A DNA stretch of 36,294 nucleotides, from contig JAILLA010000050.1 in assembly GCA_024693325.1 (NCBI GenBank), positions 1-36,294 of the forward strand, written 5' to 3'. The translations under genes and the position numbers were made by a program. The DNA comes from Solobacterium sp. (lineage in GTDB: Bacteria > Bacillota_I > Bacilli_A > Erysipelotrichales > Erysipelotrichaceae). Below are positions 1-8,901 of the stretch, in pieces (the stretch's first letter is position 1; each line of letters opens with the position of its first letter). The notes beneath the pieces were generated by a model that saw only the letters and a list, made by a program, of their open reading frames with translations, had not been told where the DNA came from and ran no database searches.

Positions 1-447
1 GTCTGGGAAGATGCCAGACATCTCTGTTCATGGGCAGGCCTGACTCCAGGTAATAATGAATCTGCCAACAAGAAGAAGTCAACGCGTATCACCAAGGCGG
101 GCCAGTATCTCAAACCATTGCTTGTTCAGTGTGCTCTTTCCGCGATCAAGGATCCGAACGGATACTTTGGAATCAAGTATCGCAGGATCAATAAACGCAG
201 AGGCCATAAGAAGGCTATCATTGCGATAGCACGTATGATGCTTATCTGTATCTACCACATGATTCTTACCGGAGAATCCTTCAATCCCTCAGACTACGAC
301 GAACTGATGAACCCCAAGCCTCGTAAATCACGTGATTTGACGATAGAATCTGCTGTTGAGTTTCTGAAATCTTCAGGAACTGACATCGATGTGATCATTG
401 CTTCTTTGAAAGAAGCTTCGACCGATCCATCCATTGTTCTAAGTTGA
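1..447 (+). CDS. IS110-family transposase, C-terminal fragment (5' end outside window)
   Basis: The reading frame is open from base 1 and ends at the TGA at 445-447, so only about 148 C-terminal residues are present. The fragment contains the pattern typical of the C-terminal transposase_20 domain of IS110/IS1111 transposases: a SWAGLTPG segment near the edge, a K-rich stretch followed by ITKAGQYLKPLL, a YRRINKRRGHKKAI block, and a following IAIARMML helix. IS110 enzymes are DEDD recombinases that move the element by a site-specific, RNA-guided mechanism; the DEDD catalytic domain would lie upstream of this window. IS110 elements usually lack long terminal inverted repeats, so the right end cannot be placed exactly; it should lie shortly after 447. 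Family call is solid; whether the full element is intact cannot be seen. Confidence 0.9.
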   Translation, partial: VWEDARHLCSWAGLTPGNNESANKKKSTRITKAGQYLKPLLVQCALSAIKDPNGYFGIKYRRINKRRGHKKAIIAIARMMLICIYHMILTGESFNPSDYDELMNPKPRKSRDLTIESAVEFLKSSGTDIDVIIASLKEASTDPSIVLS

Positions 448-514
448 TTTTTTAGCTTTTGTTCCACCACATATTTTTATTGCGGGCTTTTTATTGCCAC
501 TTATATCTGTTTAT
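448..514. other. Right flank of the IS110 element, T-rich
   Basis: This short gap holds T-rich sequence and probably the right end of the IS110 element, which has no recognisable terminal repeat here. The convergent gene ends at 515. No strong terminator hairpin was seen. Confidence 0.4.
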
Positions 515-976
515 TCACACTTTACCTTCCTTTATTCTGACATTTTTGATCTCTTTATTCGGCGCATACATGTTCATGTATTTAGCGACCCTGCGTTTGG
601 AATACAGTTCGATGATCTGCATACTGCCATCCACCATCGTGATGGTCAGGTTATCATTTGCCGGATGCCATTCATACTGCCAGTTTACGATCTCATCCCA
701 ATAGATCATCATGCATTCCGAGCGGTCTATGCAGTTATTCAGTATCATGAATTTCGGATTGAATACCACAAGAACACGATCAGGCAGAAGCACAAGGCAA
801 AACAGTGCGAACATGATCATGCTCATGCCGATCACCTGCCAGACCGCACCGGTAAACAGAAGACCGACCCCCGCGCCGAGCATGACCGACAAAGCTGTAA
901 CAGGCTTCACCCTGATATAATGAACAGGAGGCTCCTGCTGAGGTATATTCTTGATTTTAATGACCTGTGATCTCAT
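515..976 (-). CDS. Uncharacterised two-TM membrane protein with PH-like C-terminal part
   Basis: A 153-residue protein. After a polar N-terminus of about 25 residues there are two closely spaced hydrophobic segments (about 27-47 and 50-66), then a soluble beta-rich region. That region contains FNPKFMILNN, a YWDEI segment and an LTITMVDGSMQIIEL strand pattern, the layout of small bacterial membrane proteins carrying a PH-like domain. No catalytic motif is visible. It is transcribed divergently from tgt with 67 bp between starts. The ATG at 974-976 has no Shine-Dalgarno, but a TGATATAAT extended -10 lies 6 bases upstream, suggesting a leaderless mRNA. It is downstream-adjacent to the IS110 fragment on the opposite strand and is not part of that element. 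Function unknown. Confidence 0.75.
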   Translation of the reverse strand: MRSQVIKIKNIPQQEPPVHYIRVKPVTALSVMLGAGVGLLFTGAVWQVIGMSMIMFALFCLVLLPDRVLVVFNPKFMILNNCIDRSECMMIYWDEIVNWQYEWHPANDNLTITMVDGSMQIIELYSKRRVAKYMNMYAPNKEIKNVRIKEGKV

Positions 977-982
977 AAAGGT

Positions 983-991
983 ATTATATCA
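983..991 (-). promoter_or_regulatory. Extended -10 promoter for the 515-976 gene
   Basis: On the minus strand TGATATAAT (TATAAT at 988-983) is followed by six bases and then the ATG at 976. Predicted transcription start therefore falls at or next to the start codon. No good -35 is visible, as expected for an extended -10 promoter. Confidence 0.7.
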
Positions 992-1015
992 CCGTTTTAT
1001 CACAGCAGAATGTTT

Positions 1016-2174
<1,159 letters not shown>

Positions 2175-2274
2175 AACCGGATAAAAATGTCCAAATGCTT
2201 ATATTAAAGACTCCAGCAGTTTACTTCCTGTCAAGCACCTGTTAGAATATCAAGCGATTGCAAGGAGAAATACT

Positions 2275-3159
2275 ATGCGCGAATATATACTCGCAACAGC
2301 ATCTACTGCAGATCTGAGTCCGGAATATATGAAGGAACACAACATTCCCTTCATTCCATATACTTTTACGATCGGCGATAAAGTATTCGTAGATGACTGT
2401 ACAGAAGAAACCAAAGCAATGATCTACCGTGAAATGAGAAACGGCAAATCTGTCGGAACCTCCGCTATCACGGAATATGCATATTATGAGTTTTTCAAGA
2501 ATCTGATGGCAACGGGAAAAGATGTCATCTATGTAGATATGTCGAGAGCGATCTCATCTTCCATCCAGCATGCCGAAATGGCTGCCAAAAGGATCCAGAA
2601 AGAGTTCAGCGATCAGCGTTTCTACTTTCTTGACAGTTTCTGCATTACTGGCGGCCTGAATCTGTTCTTCAAACAGCTTGTACGCCGACATGAAGAAGGC
2701 CTATCCTATGATGAACTCATCGAATGGGGTGAAGCTCATAAGCGTGAATACATCCACCGTTTCATTGTAGATGACCTGCAATGGCTCAGACGGGGCGGAA
2801 GACTTTCCAACGCTTCTGCCATCATCGGAACAATGCTGTCCATCAAGCCGGAGATCTATGTAACAAATGAAGGCAAGCTGATCTCTTTCAGTACCAAGCA
2901 CGGAAGAAAGAAAGTCATCCATGCGATGGTCGATTCCATGAAAGATGATCTCGCGGATTATTCCGCTGATGAAGAGATCACGGTCATGCATACCGATACG
3001 CCGAAAGATGTTGAATGGCTGATTGAACTGATCAGGGAAACATATCCGCAGCTGAAGGATGCAGAGATCACCGTAACGACACTCGGTCCCACGATCGCGG
3101 CACATATTGGTCCGGGATTCATGGCTGTCGTATATCACGGTACACAGAGGATCATGTAA
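2275..3159 (+). CDS. DegV family fatty-acid-binding protein
   Basis: A 294-residue cytoplasmic protein with the DegV fold, which binds a single fatty acid; Firmicute members (FakB) present fatty acid to the kinase FakA for phospholipid synthesis. Visible family signatures are the N-terminal ATASTADLS segment, IPFIPYTF, a GTSAITEY loop, the ISSSIQHA helix start, the central LRRGGRLSN motif and the C-terminal TLGPTIAAHIGPG motif. A DegV paralogue binding something other than a free fatty acid cannot be excluded, and no fakA is nearby. Start: ATG at 2275 with AAGGAG seven bases upstream. The gene ends in a strong terminator that overlaps its stop codon, so it is probably monocistronic. Confidence 0.93.
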   Translation: MREYILATASTADLSPEYMKEHNIPFIPYTFTIGDKVFVDDCTEETKAMIYREMRNGKSVGTSAITEYAYYEFFKNLMATGKDVIYVDMSRAISSSIQHAEMAAKRIQKEFSDQRFYFLDSFCITGGLNLFFKQLVRRHEEGLSYDELIEWGEAHKREYIHRFIVDDLQWLRRGGRLSNASAIIGTMLSIKPEIYVTNEGKLISFSTKHGRKKVIHAMVDSMKDDLADYSADEEITVMHTDTPKDVEWLIELIRETYPQLKDAEITVTTLGPTIAAHIGPGFMAVVYHGTQRIM

Positions 3160-3184
3160 GTCACTGGAAACAGTGGCTTTTTTT
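3159..3184 (+). terminator. Intrinsic terminator of the DegV gene
   Basis: An 8-bp stem (3159-3166 with 3171-3178, one T-G wobble) capped by a GAAA tetraloop is followed by a run of seven T (3178-3184). It begins on the last base of the stop codon. Confidence 0.92.
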
Positions 3185-3226
3185 CATGCAGAATCGATTA
3201 CAATGATAAGGATTATCGAGGGGATT

Positions 3227-4243
3227 ATGCAGAATATCAAATATAAAGATCTTTTTCAGTACAGAAGTGTCTGGATGGGCTTTGCGATCATCTGGATCAT
3301 GATCTATCACTCTGAACTGATCGTCGAAAACAGGCTGCTCTGGATGATAAAGAACGTCGGATACTGCGGTGTCGAATTGTTCTTCTTTGCCTCAGGGATC
3401 GGCTGTTATTATTCTTATCAGCGTTTAAAAGATCCGTATGCGTTCATGAAGCGCAGGATCACAAGGATCATTCCGCCCTACTGGATCTTTCTGACAGTAC
3501 TGTGTCTGACACGGCTGGCGGCCGGAACACTGAGACCCGGTACTGTGATCGGCGACTATCTGTGTCTGGAATACTTTGTTGATCCGGAACTGGATCTTGC
3601 GTTCAACTGGTATATGGGATCCATATGGGTCATGTACCTGCTTGTACCGTACTTCTGGCAACTGATCGACAAACACGGGCAGAAGAGCCTGCTGATCATA
3701 CCGCTGCTTCTGCTTGCATCGACCGTCTTCTGGCATCAGACACATTTCATCCTGACTGCCACAAGAGTCCCGATCTTCTTTATCGGAATGTATTATGAAT
3801 ACCTTGCGCTGAATGACCGGGAAATGTCCGGGAAGGACTACCTGAAGCTGCTGATCATGGCAGCCATCGGATTTGCGGTACTCGTCCCTTCCAGGCTTCT
3901 GATCACAGACAATGAGATCATGTGGGGATGCGGCGTCCTGTTCTACCCGTTTATTCTGATGACACCGTTTATCTGCATCACCATGTCACTGATCTGCCGT
4001 ATCGGCAATCCTGTGATACAGGGACTACGGAAACTGTTTGAACTGGCAGGCAGATATTCATTCGAACTGTATCTTGTGCACCATCTGGTATTTGAACTGG
4101 GAGCGAGATATTTCAGAGGCACTCCTCCGTTCATAACGACCTGGTTCTGGATCGTCCTGTATCTGGCAGCTGTTCCTGCCGCATGGCTGCTGAACAGAGC
4201 TGCAGTGCTCTTCAGCAGGCTGTTTCAGAAAAAAACTCCATGA
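3227..4243 (+). CDS. Acyltransferase 3 family membrane protein
   Basis: About 338 residues with some nine to ten hydrophobic membrane segments. The N-terminus carries the acyltransferase-3 signature: a first helix ending IWIMIYHSE (the family's catalytic-type histidine position), then GVELFFFASGIGCYYSY and FMKRRITRIIPPYW. This family moves acetyl or other acyl groups across the membrane onto surface sugars, peptidoglycan or antibiotics; the substrate here is unknown. An upstream in-frame ATG exists at 3203, but ATG 3227 is preferred because GAGGGG (3218-3223) precedes it and a TACAAT -10 lies at 3199-3204. It stands alone, between the DegV terminator and a bidirectional terminator. Confidence 0.87.
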   Translation: MQNIKYKDLFQYRSVWMGFAIIWIMIYHSELIVENRLLWMIKNVGYCGVELFFFASGIGCYYSYQRLKDPYAFMKRRITRIIPPYWIFLTVLCLTRLAAGTLRPGTVIGDYLCLEYFVDPELDLAFNWYMGSIWVMYLLVPYFWQLIDKHGQKSLLIIPLLLLASTVFWHQTHFILTATRVPIFFIGMYYEYLALNDREMSGKDYLKLLIMAAIGFAVLVPSRLLITDNEIMWGCGVLFYPFILMTPFICITMSLICRIGNPVIQGLRKLFELAGRYSFELYLVHHLVFELGARYFRGTPPFITTWFWIVLYLAAVPAAWLLNRAAVLFSRLFQKKTP

Positions 4244-4250
4244 ACAACTG

Positions 4251-4280
4251 AAAAAGGCATGGTCCGGTGATCATGCCTTT
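4251..4280. terminator. Bidirectional terminator between convergent genes
   Basis: A 9-bp stem (4253-4261 with 4272-4280) and 10-base loop sit between the acyltransferase and the M32 carboxypeptidase. On the minus strand it is followed by five T; on the plus strand the T tract is short, so it mainly serves the carboxypeptidase gene. Confidence 0.75.
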
Positions 4281-4294
4281 CATTGTTCCTGTAC

Positions 4295-5794
4295 TCAGTC
4301 CAGATGATACAGTTTTGTGTATTTATCTTCCAGATAATCCAGATAATAGTTGGGGTCGAATGCCTCTCCTGTTGCCATATGCATGATCTCATCCGCGTTG
4401 TAGCGGCAGCCATACTTATGGATATGTTCCTTCAGCCAGTTCATGATCACATCATAGTGGTTGTTTCTCAGCAGGTCATCCACGTCGATGTCTTTTCTCA
4501 TAGCGTGCATGAACTGTGCTGAGAATGCGCTTCCCAATGCATATGTCGGGAAGTATCCGAAGCTTCCATCAGCCCAGTGAACATCCTGCAGAATGCCCTC
4601 TTTCGCGGAAGACGCACGTACGCCAAGGTATTTCTCGTACATATCATCCCATGTCTTATCAAGGCCTTCCGTTGAGATCGTCCCTTCAAACAATCCTCTT
4701 TCCAGTTCGTAACGGATCACGATATGAAGCGGATATGTCAGTTCATCTGCTTCCGTGCGGATCAGTGACGGCTGTGCAGCATTCAAAGCTGCCAGGAATT
4801 TATCAAGGTCTATATCTTTCAGCTGTTCCGGGAAGATCTCTTTCAGGGCAGGATAATTTGCCTCCCAGAACGGCTTTGATCTGCCCAGGTAGTTCTCACA
4901 AAGTCTGGATTGGGATTCATGCATACCGCTGGAAACACCTTCATTGAAGATCGTTCCGTCATATTCAGGCGCGACCTGATGCATATAGTAGCCGTGGCCT
5001 GTCTCATGGATCGTAGACAGGAGCGCAGACATCGGTCTGTCAGGCAGATATTTGGTCGTTACACGGATATCATTCTCACAGAGTCCGCTTGTAAACGGAT
5101 GTTCTGTTTCATTCTGATATCCCCATGATTTGTCAAAATGCAGGTAAGCAAGCATATGTTCCATATACTTTTTCTGCAGTTCCACAGGATACTCCGTTTC
5201 AATGAATGAAGTATCGATCTGTTCTGCTTCCGTTACCCTGCGGATCAGCGGTACAAGACGTTCCTTGACCTTGTCAAAGAAGACATCATACTTCTCACGG
5301 GTCATTCCGGGTTCAAAGTCATCCAGCATCTGATCATACAGATCCAGATCGCTTGAACGGTAGGAATACATCTTTTTCTGTGCTTCGATGATCCGTTTCA
5401 GATACGGTTCAAACATTGAATAATCACTTGCGTTCTTTGCCTTCAGCCATGCGCCGTAGGACTCATTCTGAAGCTGGTTGAATGCGACATATTCATCCTT
5501 CGGAACAGACAGGATCTTGCTGATATCATGGTCATACAGTTCGATCATCTTGCGGTCATCACCTGTGACTGCCTCATCACTCAGCAGCGTTTTTCTCAGG
5601 TCTGCCATCTGGGGATCCGTTGTGATCGAGAAGAGTTCACCTGCCAGGATCGCCATTCTTTCATCACGGAATTCACTTCCGTCGACCGGTGCCAGAGTCT
5701 GCTTATCAATGCCAAGCAAAGCAAGTGCCATATGGTAAGCGGACATGCGCTTAACCCATTCATGGAATAATTTCAGATTTTCCTGTGTAGTCAT
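4295..5794 (-). CDS. M32 family metallocarboxypeptidase
   Basis: A 499-residue zinc carboxypeptidase of the thermostable (Taq) M32 family, which trims C-terminal residues from peptides in the cytoplasm. The active site is complete: HETGH (H263, E264, H267) supplies two zinc ligands and the catalytic glutamate, and the family-specific HESQS motif (292-296) supplies the third metal ligand. Further family segments are the tryptophan-rich SWGYQNETEHPF region with TSGL and the C-terminal LYPLHI-like and GYFPTYALGS motifs. Start chosen at ATG 5794, because AGAGGG lies 6 bases upstream and a TGGTATAAT extended -10 lies at 5820-5828; the in-frame ATG at 5821 falls within the promoter. No signal peptide. 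Confidence 0.95.
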   Translation of the reverse strand: MTTQENLKLFHEWVKRMSAYHMALALLGIDKQTLAPVDGSEFRDERMAILAGELFSITTDPQMADLRKTLLSDEAVTGDDRKMIELYDHDISKILSVPKDEYVAFNQLQNESYGAWLKAKNASDYSMFEPYLKRIIEAQKKMYSYRSSDLDLYDQMLDDFEPGMTREKYDVFFDKVKERLVPLIRRVTEAEQIDTSFIETEYPVELQKKYMEHMLAYLHFDKSWGYQNETEHPFTSGLCENDIRVTTKYLPDRPMSALLSTIHETGHGYYMHQVAPEYDGTIFNEGVSSGMHESQSRLCENYLGRSKPFWEANYPALKEIFPEQLKDIDLDKFLAALNAAQPSLIRTEADELTYPLHIVIRYELERGLFEGTISTEGLDKTWDDMYEKYLGVRASSAKEGILQDVHWADGSFGYFPTYALGSAFSAQFMHAMRKDIDVDDLLRNNHYDVIMNWLKEHIHKYGCRYNADEIMHMATGEAFDPNYYLDYLEDKYTKLYHLD

Positions 5795-5819
5795 ACTATA
5801 CCCTCTTTCAAACACGGTC

Positions 5820-5828
5820 ATTATACCA
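5820..5828 (-). promoter_or_regulatory. Extended -10 promoter for the M32 carboxypeptidase
   Basis: Minus-strand TGG-TATAAT (TATAAT 5825-5820) precedes a short leader with AGAGGG (5806-5801) and ATG 5794. It directly follows the terminator of the MATE gene, so the two genes are separate transcription units. Confidence 0.7.
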
Positions 5829-5832
5829 TAAC

Positions 5833-5858
5833 AAAAATGCAGACTAAGCAGCCTGCAT
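5833..5858 (-). terminator. Terminator of the MATE gene, overlapping its last codons
   Basis: Minus-strand stem ATGCAG/CTGCAT (5858-5853 with 5842-5837) with a 10-base loop is followed by TTTTT (5837-5833). The 5' arm and loop encode the C-terminal MQAA and the stop codon. Confidence 0.75.
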
Positions 5859-7211
5859 CATCTTGCTGCGCTGATTTGCAGATCTCCTGAGCCAGCCGCC
5901 CTGCAGATAATATCCGAGGAACAAGAGGCTGGTCAGTATCCATGAGATCGGATAGCACAGCAGTGAATCAAAAATCGTAAGTGACGGATAGAAGAGGATC
6001 CAGAGAATACGCAGCGCGCCGATTCCCAGTGCCGTCATCAGCATCGGTACCAGGGAATCACCGCAGGCACGGATGGATGAAGACAGGATCTCAACGAATA
6101 CGAATGCCGGCCAGAACGGACACAGGAATCTCAGAAGACTCATGCCGATACTGATGACTTCCTGATCCGGCGTAAACAGTCTGTATAATACAGGTCCGCC
6201 GAACCAGCATATCGCGGAGATCGTTCCGGACATCAGGAGATACATGATCGTTCCTTCCAGGATACCCCGTCTGACACGTGCGGTATTCCCTGCCCCGAAG
6301 TTCTGCCCGGAGAACGTCAGCATAGCCGTACCCAGCGCACCTGATGCGTTCCAGAACAGCGCATCGATCTTTCCGAACGCCGTATACGCAGCTACCGTAT
6401 CTGTTCCGTAACTGTTGACAGAAGACTGGATGAAGAGATTTGCGATGCTGTAAAGGACTGACTGGATCCCTGTGGGCAGCCCGATCACAATGATCCGCTT
6501 CAGGATCTTCGGATCATAATGCAGCCTGCGGATATCGAAATGATAGCTTTCATGTGTGATATACAGCGTCTGCAGCGTCAGGATACAGCTGATCAGCTGT
6601 GATATGACAGTCGCTACGGCAACACCGGTCACGCCCATGCCGCCGAAAGCGACGAACAGGATATCCAGAATGATATTGGTAATGCACGATACGATCAGGA
6701 AGAACAGCGGACGTTTGGAATCTCCTACCGCACGCAGTACTCCTGCGCCTGTGTTGTAGATCATGGAAGCGATCATGCCGCTCATGTAGATGCGCATGTA
6801 CTGCAGTGAATACGGGTAGACCGCATCAGGGACATTCAGCGTCCTCAGGATCCATGGTGCCAGCAGAATGCCGCATGCCATCAGCACCGCACCAAGTGAT
6901 ATGGCCAGGAACATTGCCGAATATACACCCTTCTCGACACCGTCCCGCTGCCGGGAACCGTAATACTGAGCTATGATCACGGTAGCGCCTGATGACAGGC
7001 CTGTTACAAATCCTACGAGAAGGTTGATGACAGTACCTGTGGAACCGCCGACCGCGCCAAGTGCTTCTTTGCCGACAAAGTTGCCGACAACGATCGCGTC
7101 TGCTGTATTGTAAAGCTGCTGAAACAGCGTACCGAACAAAACAGGAAAGAAAAACAGCAGGATCTGCTGATAGATCACACCATTGAGGAGATCGCTTTTT
7201 ACCCTTCTCAT
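5844..7211 (-). CDS. MATE family efflux transporter
   Basis: A 455-residue integral membrane protein with about 12 hydrophobic helices in two related halves. Both halves show MATE signatures: FPVLFGTLFQQLYNTADAIVVG in helix 1 and the equivalent GLPTGIQSVLYSIANLF near residue 245, plus the N-terminal VGNFVGKEALGAVGGS and the second-half FGKIDALFWNASGALGTAML. MATE proteins export drugs or metabolites using a sodium or proton gradient; substrate cannot be told from sequence. ATG 7211 follows a strong AGGAGGG. It is a single-gene unit with its own terminator. Confidence 0.94.
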   Translation of the reverse strand: MRRVKSDLLNGVIYQQILLFFFPVLFGTLFQQLYNTADAIVVGNFVGKEALGAVGGSTGTVINLLVGFVTGLSSGATVIIAQYYGSRQRDGVEKGVYSAMFLAISLGAVLMACGILLAPWILRTLNVPDAVYPYSLQYMRIYMSGMIASMIYNTGAGVLRAVGDSKRPLFFLIVSCITNIILDILFVAFGGMGVTGVAVATVISQLISCILTLQTLYITHESYHFDIRRLHYDPKILKRIIVIGLPTGIQSVLYSIANLFIQSSVNSYGTDTVAAYTAFGKIDALFWNASGALGTAMLTFSGQNFGAGNTARVRRGILEGTIMYLLMSGTISAICWFGGPVLYRLFTPDQEVISIGMSLLRFLCPFWPAFVFVEILSSSIRACGDSLVPMLMTALGIGALRILWILFYPSLTIFDSLLCYPISWILTSLLFLGYYLQGGWLRRSANQRSKMMQAA

Positions 7212-7292
7212 TCAGAGCCCTCCTGATAAATACCCGGTTATATTACCACTTTCCTTGAAAAGGAAAAGAACTAATTTCCGAAAGTTATGCGC

Positions 7293-7298
7293 TATACT
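7293..7298 (+). promoter_or_regulatory. Probable -10 box for the 7325 gene
   Basis: TATACT at 7293-7298 is followed by AGGAGA and GAGG before ATG 7325. The -35 is weak. Confidence 0.5.
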
Positions 7299-7324
7299 GA
7301 TTAGGAGAAACAGAGGACACACAT

Positions 7325-7858
7325 ATGATGCATTTAGAAAACGGTATATTTGAAGTAACACTGACTGCTGACAGCCATTTTGACCTTGAAAAAGACCATT
7401 CCGACTACCAATATGTACTGAACCCGGACAGCTATCAGCCGGATGAGAATTATGTTGCCTGCAGGATCGAATGCAGATCACAGGACAGCCTGCAGAAGAT
7501 CGCCCTGATCGGACCTGTGGAGACCGACTTTGCCGACCTTGCCGTATTGAAGGAAAACACATTATACGTGCTGATGGGCAGAGGCATCACCGAGATCGAT
7601 CTGCGCAGTCCGGATACATGCATTTTCCATCAGATCGATCCTGACGGATATACTCATGGCATTTTCGCGCATGAGGATCAGTATCTGATCTACAGCGCCT
7701 ATGCAGTACTGTGCCTGGACAGCCGGTTCCATGAACTCTGGATATTCAGCGTCGATGCCCCGATCACTGTCTTCAATATGACAGACACAAAGATCGAGCT
7801 CGTTGATGAAGATGATAACCGCCACTATATCGGTTTTGACGGCAGAAGGAGAAACTGA
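7325..7858 (+). CDS. Uncharacterised soluble protein, 177 residues
   Basis: I do not recognise this protein. It is soluble and acidic, has no signal peptide or membrane segment, and shows a repeating pattern of short beta-strand-like stretches (KIALIGPVETDFADLAVLKENTLYV, TEIDLRSPDTCIFHQ, DQYLIYSAYAVLCLDSRFHELWIF). These resemble blades of a WD40- or YncE-like beta-propeller, but 177 residues gives only three or so blades, so this is a resemblance only. Start ATG 7325 with GAGG eight bases upstream; ATG 7328 is an alternative. It is a single gene between divergent MATE and convergent HAD genes. Confidence 0.75.
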   Translation: MMHLENGIFEVTLTADSHFDLEKDHSDYQYVLNPDSYQPDENYVACRIECRSQDSLQKIALIGPVETDFADLAVLKENTLYVLMGRGITEIDLRSPDTCIFHQIDPDGYTHGIFAHEDQYLIYSAYAVLCLDSRFHELWIFSVDAPITVFNMTDTKIELVDEDDNRHYIGFDGRRRN

Positions 7859-7887
7859 AAAAGGATCTCAGACGATTCCAAGATCCT
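7858..7887 (-). terminator. Terminator of the HAD phosphatase gene
   Basis: Minus-strand stem AGGATCT/AGATCCT (7887-7881 with 7868-7862), 12-base loop, then TTTTT. The 5' arm lies in the last codons of the HAD gene and the 3' arm meets the end of the convergent 7325 gene. Confidence 0.75.
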
Positions 7888-8680
7888 CAAGCATTTTTGC
7901 CACACCGTCATTGGCGCATGTGTCCGCAACATAGTCGGCATGAATACGGACGTCTTCCCTGGCATTTCCCAGTGCCACTCCGATCCCTGCCTTTGTGATA
8001 AACGGAGTATCATTCGCGGCATCGCCGAAGGCAATGACCTGATCCCATGTGATCCCAAGCAGCTGCAGTACAGGTTCTACTGCGGTTGCTTTTGTTATAT
8101 CCTTCGGGAAGATGTCATAACCGATCTTGCTGGACCAGGCAAATGTCACTTCCGGTATTTCCTTGATCATCGGTATGACCTGTTCTTCATCACCGATGAT
8201 GAACGTTCCCAGAGGTGTCCCGTGTTCCAGGTGATGATCCCTTTTTTCACATCCATCCATTACCAGAGATTCGTAATATTCATTGGCACAATAGCCTTTG
8301 ACAAACCGCTCATGGTTTGCGTAAGTCACGATCCTGTCTTCAAACTTGAAGCCAAGGCCGATCCCGTTTTTGACGGACTGTTCCGTGATCTTATTCATGA
8401 CCGCTTCACTCATCGGATACTTCTGAAGCACCGTGCCGTCCCGTTTCACAAGACACGCGCCGTTGACGGTACCGATATAATCCATCGGCAGATCCTCAAA
8501 CAATGATTTCTGCAGGAATGTATAATGCCTTCCCGTATCGATCATGACATGGATCCCTTTTTCAATAGCTTTATGGAAATCCGTCCTGAGGCGTTCTGAG
8601 ATCTCTTCCCTTCCGGCAGGGATGATCGTGTTGTCTATATCACAGACGATCAGGCGTATATCTTTTTCTGTTTTGTTCAT
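7868..8680 (-). CDS. Cof-type HAD-superfamily phosphatase
   Basis: A 270-residue HAD hydrolase of the Cof/YidA (IIB cap) type, which dephosphorylates sugar phosphates, FMN or similar small molecules. Motif I is VCDIDNTI with nucleophile D14 and acid/base D16, motif II is the IDTGR threonine region, and motif IV is GDAANDTPF; the last part, GIGVALGNAREDVRIHADYV, is characteristic of Cof proteins. Start: an in-frame ATG at 8707 lies upstream of the promoter, so ATG 8680 is chosen. It has no Shine-Dalgarno, but an extended -10 (TGTTATAAT) lies seven bases upstream, so it is probably leaderless. Exact substrate unknown. Confidence 0.9.
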   Translation of the reverse strand: MNKTEKDIRLIVCDIDNTIIPAGREEISERLRTDFHKAIEKGIHVMIDTGRHYTFLQKSLFEDLPMDYIGTVNGACLVKRDGTVLQKYPMSEAVMNKITEQSVKNGIGLGFKFEDRIVTYANHERFVKGYCANEYYESLVMDGCEKRDHHLEHGTPLGTFIIGDEEQVIPMIKEIPEVTFAWSSKIGYDIFPKDITKATAVEPVLQLLGITWDQVIAFGDAANDTPFITKAGIGVALGNAREDVRIHADYVADTCANDGVAKMLEDLGIV

Positions 8681-8687
8681 GACAACG

Positions 8688-8696
8688 ATTATAACA
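8688..8696 (-). promoter_or_regulatory. Extended -10 promoter of the HAD gene (leaderless geometry)
   Basis: Minus-strand TGT-TATAAT (TATAAT 8693-8688), then seven bases, then ATG at 8680. No ribosome-binding sequence intervenes. Confidence 0.72.
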
Positions 8697-8740
8697 CGAG
8701 AAAACATTGCGTGATTTTCAACTTTGGTTTACCTGTGAAT

Positions 8741-8749
8741 TGTGATAAT
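8741..8749 (+). promoter_or_regulatory. Probable promoter of tRNA-Arg
   Basis: TGT-GATAAT (8741-8749) resembles an extended -10, 15 bases before the tRNA 5' end. The -35 region is unconvincing. Confidence 0.5.
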
Positions 8750-8764
8750 ATGTATGAGCGACAT

Positions 8765-8838
8765 GTGCCCGTGGCGCAACCGGATAGCGCATCAGCCTCC
8801 GAAGCTGAGGGTTGTGGGTTCAAATCCCGTCGGGCACG
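8765..8838 (+). tRNA. tRNA-Arg (anticodon CCG)
   Basis: Acceptor arms GTGCCCG (8765-8771) and CGGGCAC (8831-8837) pair perfectly, discriminator G at 8838. The anticodon stem TCAGC/GCTGA encloses the loop CTCCGAA, giving anticodon CCG for CGG codons. The T-loop GTTCAAATC is standard. The 3' CCA is not encoded. Confidence 0.95.
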
Positions 8839-8845
8839 CGCAGCA

Positions 8846-8871
8846 GGAATTCTGAATGAATTCCTTTTTTT
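8846..8871 (+). terminator. Terminator after tRNA-Arg
   Basis: Stem GGAATTC/GAATTCC (8846-8852 with 8858-8864), five-base loop, then seven T. Confidence 0.93.
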
Positions 8872-8886
8872 ATTCATGTCAGAATA

Positions 8887-8895
8887 TGATAGAAT
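8887..8895 (+). promoter_or_regulatory. Extended -10 promoter of the 71-aa gene (leaderless geometry)
   Basis: TGA-TAGAAT (8887-8895) is followed by six bases and ATG 8902. No Shine-Dalgarno lies in between. Confidence 0.65.
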
Positions 8896-8901
8896 GCACT
8901 C

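Noticed and set aside
918..923. TATAAT-like box inside the 515-976 gene
   Set aside because: Within coding sequence, on the strand away from any nearby start; a chance match.
494..970. Long open frame on the plus strand
   Set aside because: It is the antisense shadow of the 515-976 membrane protein; no start signals and low-plausibility composition (rich in His and Arg).
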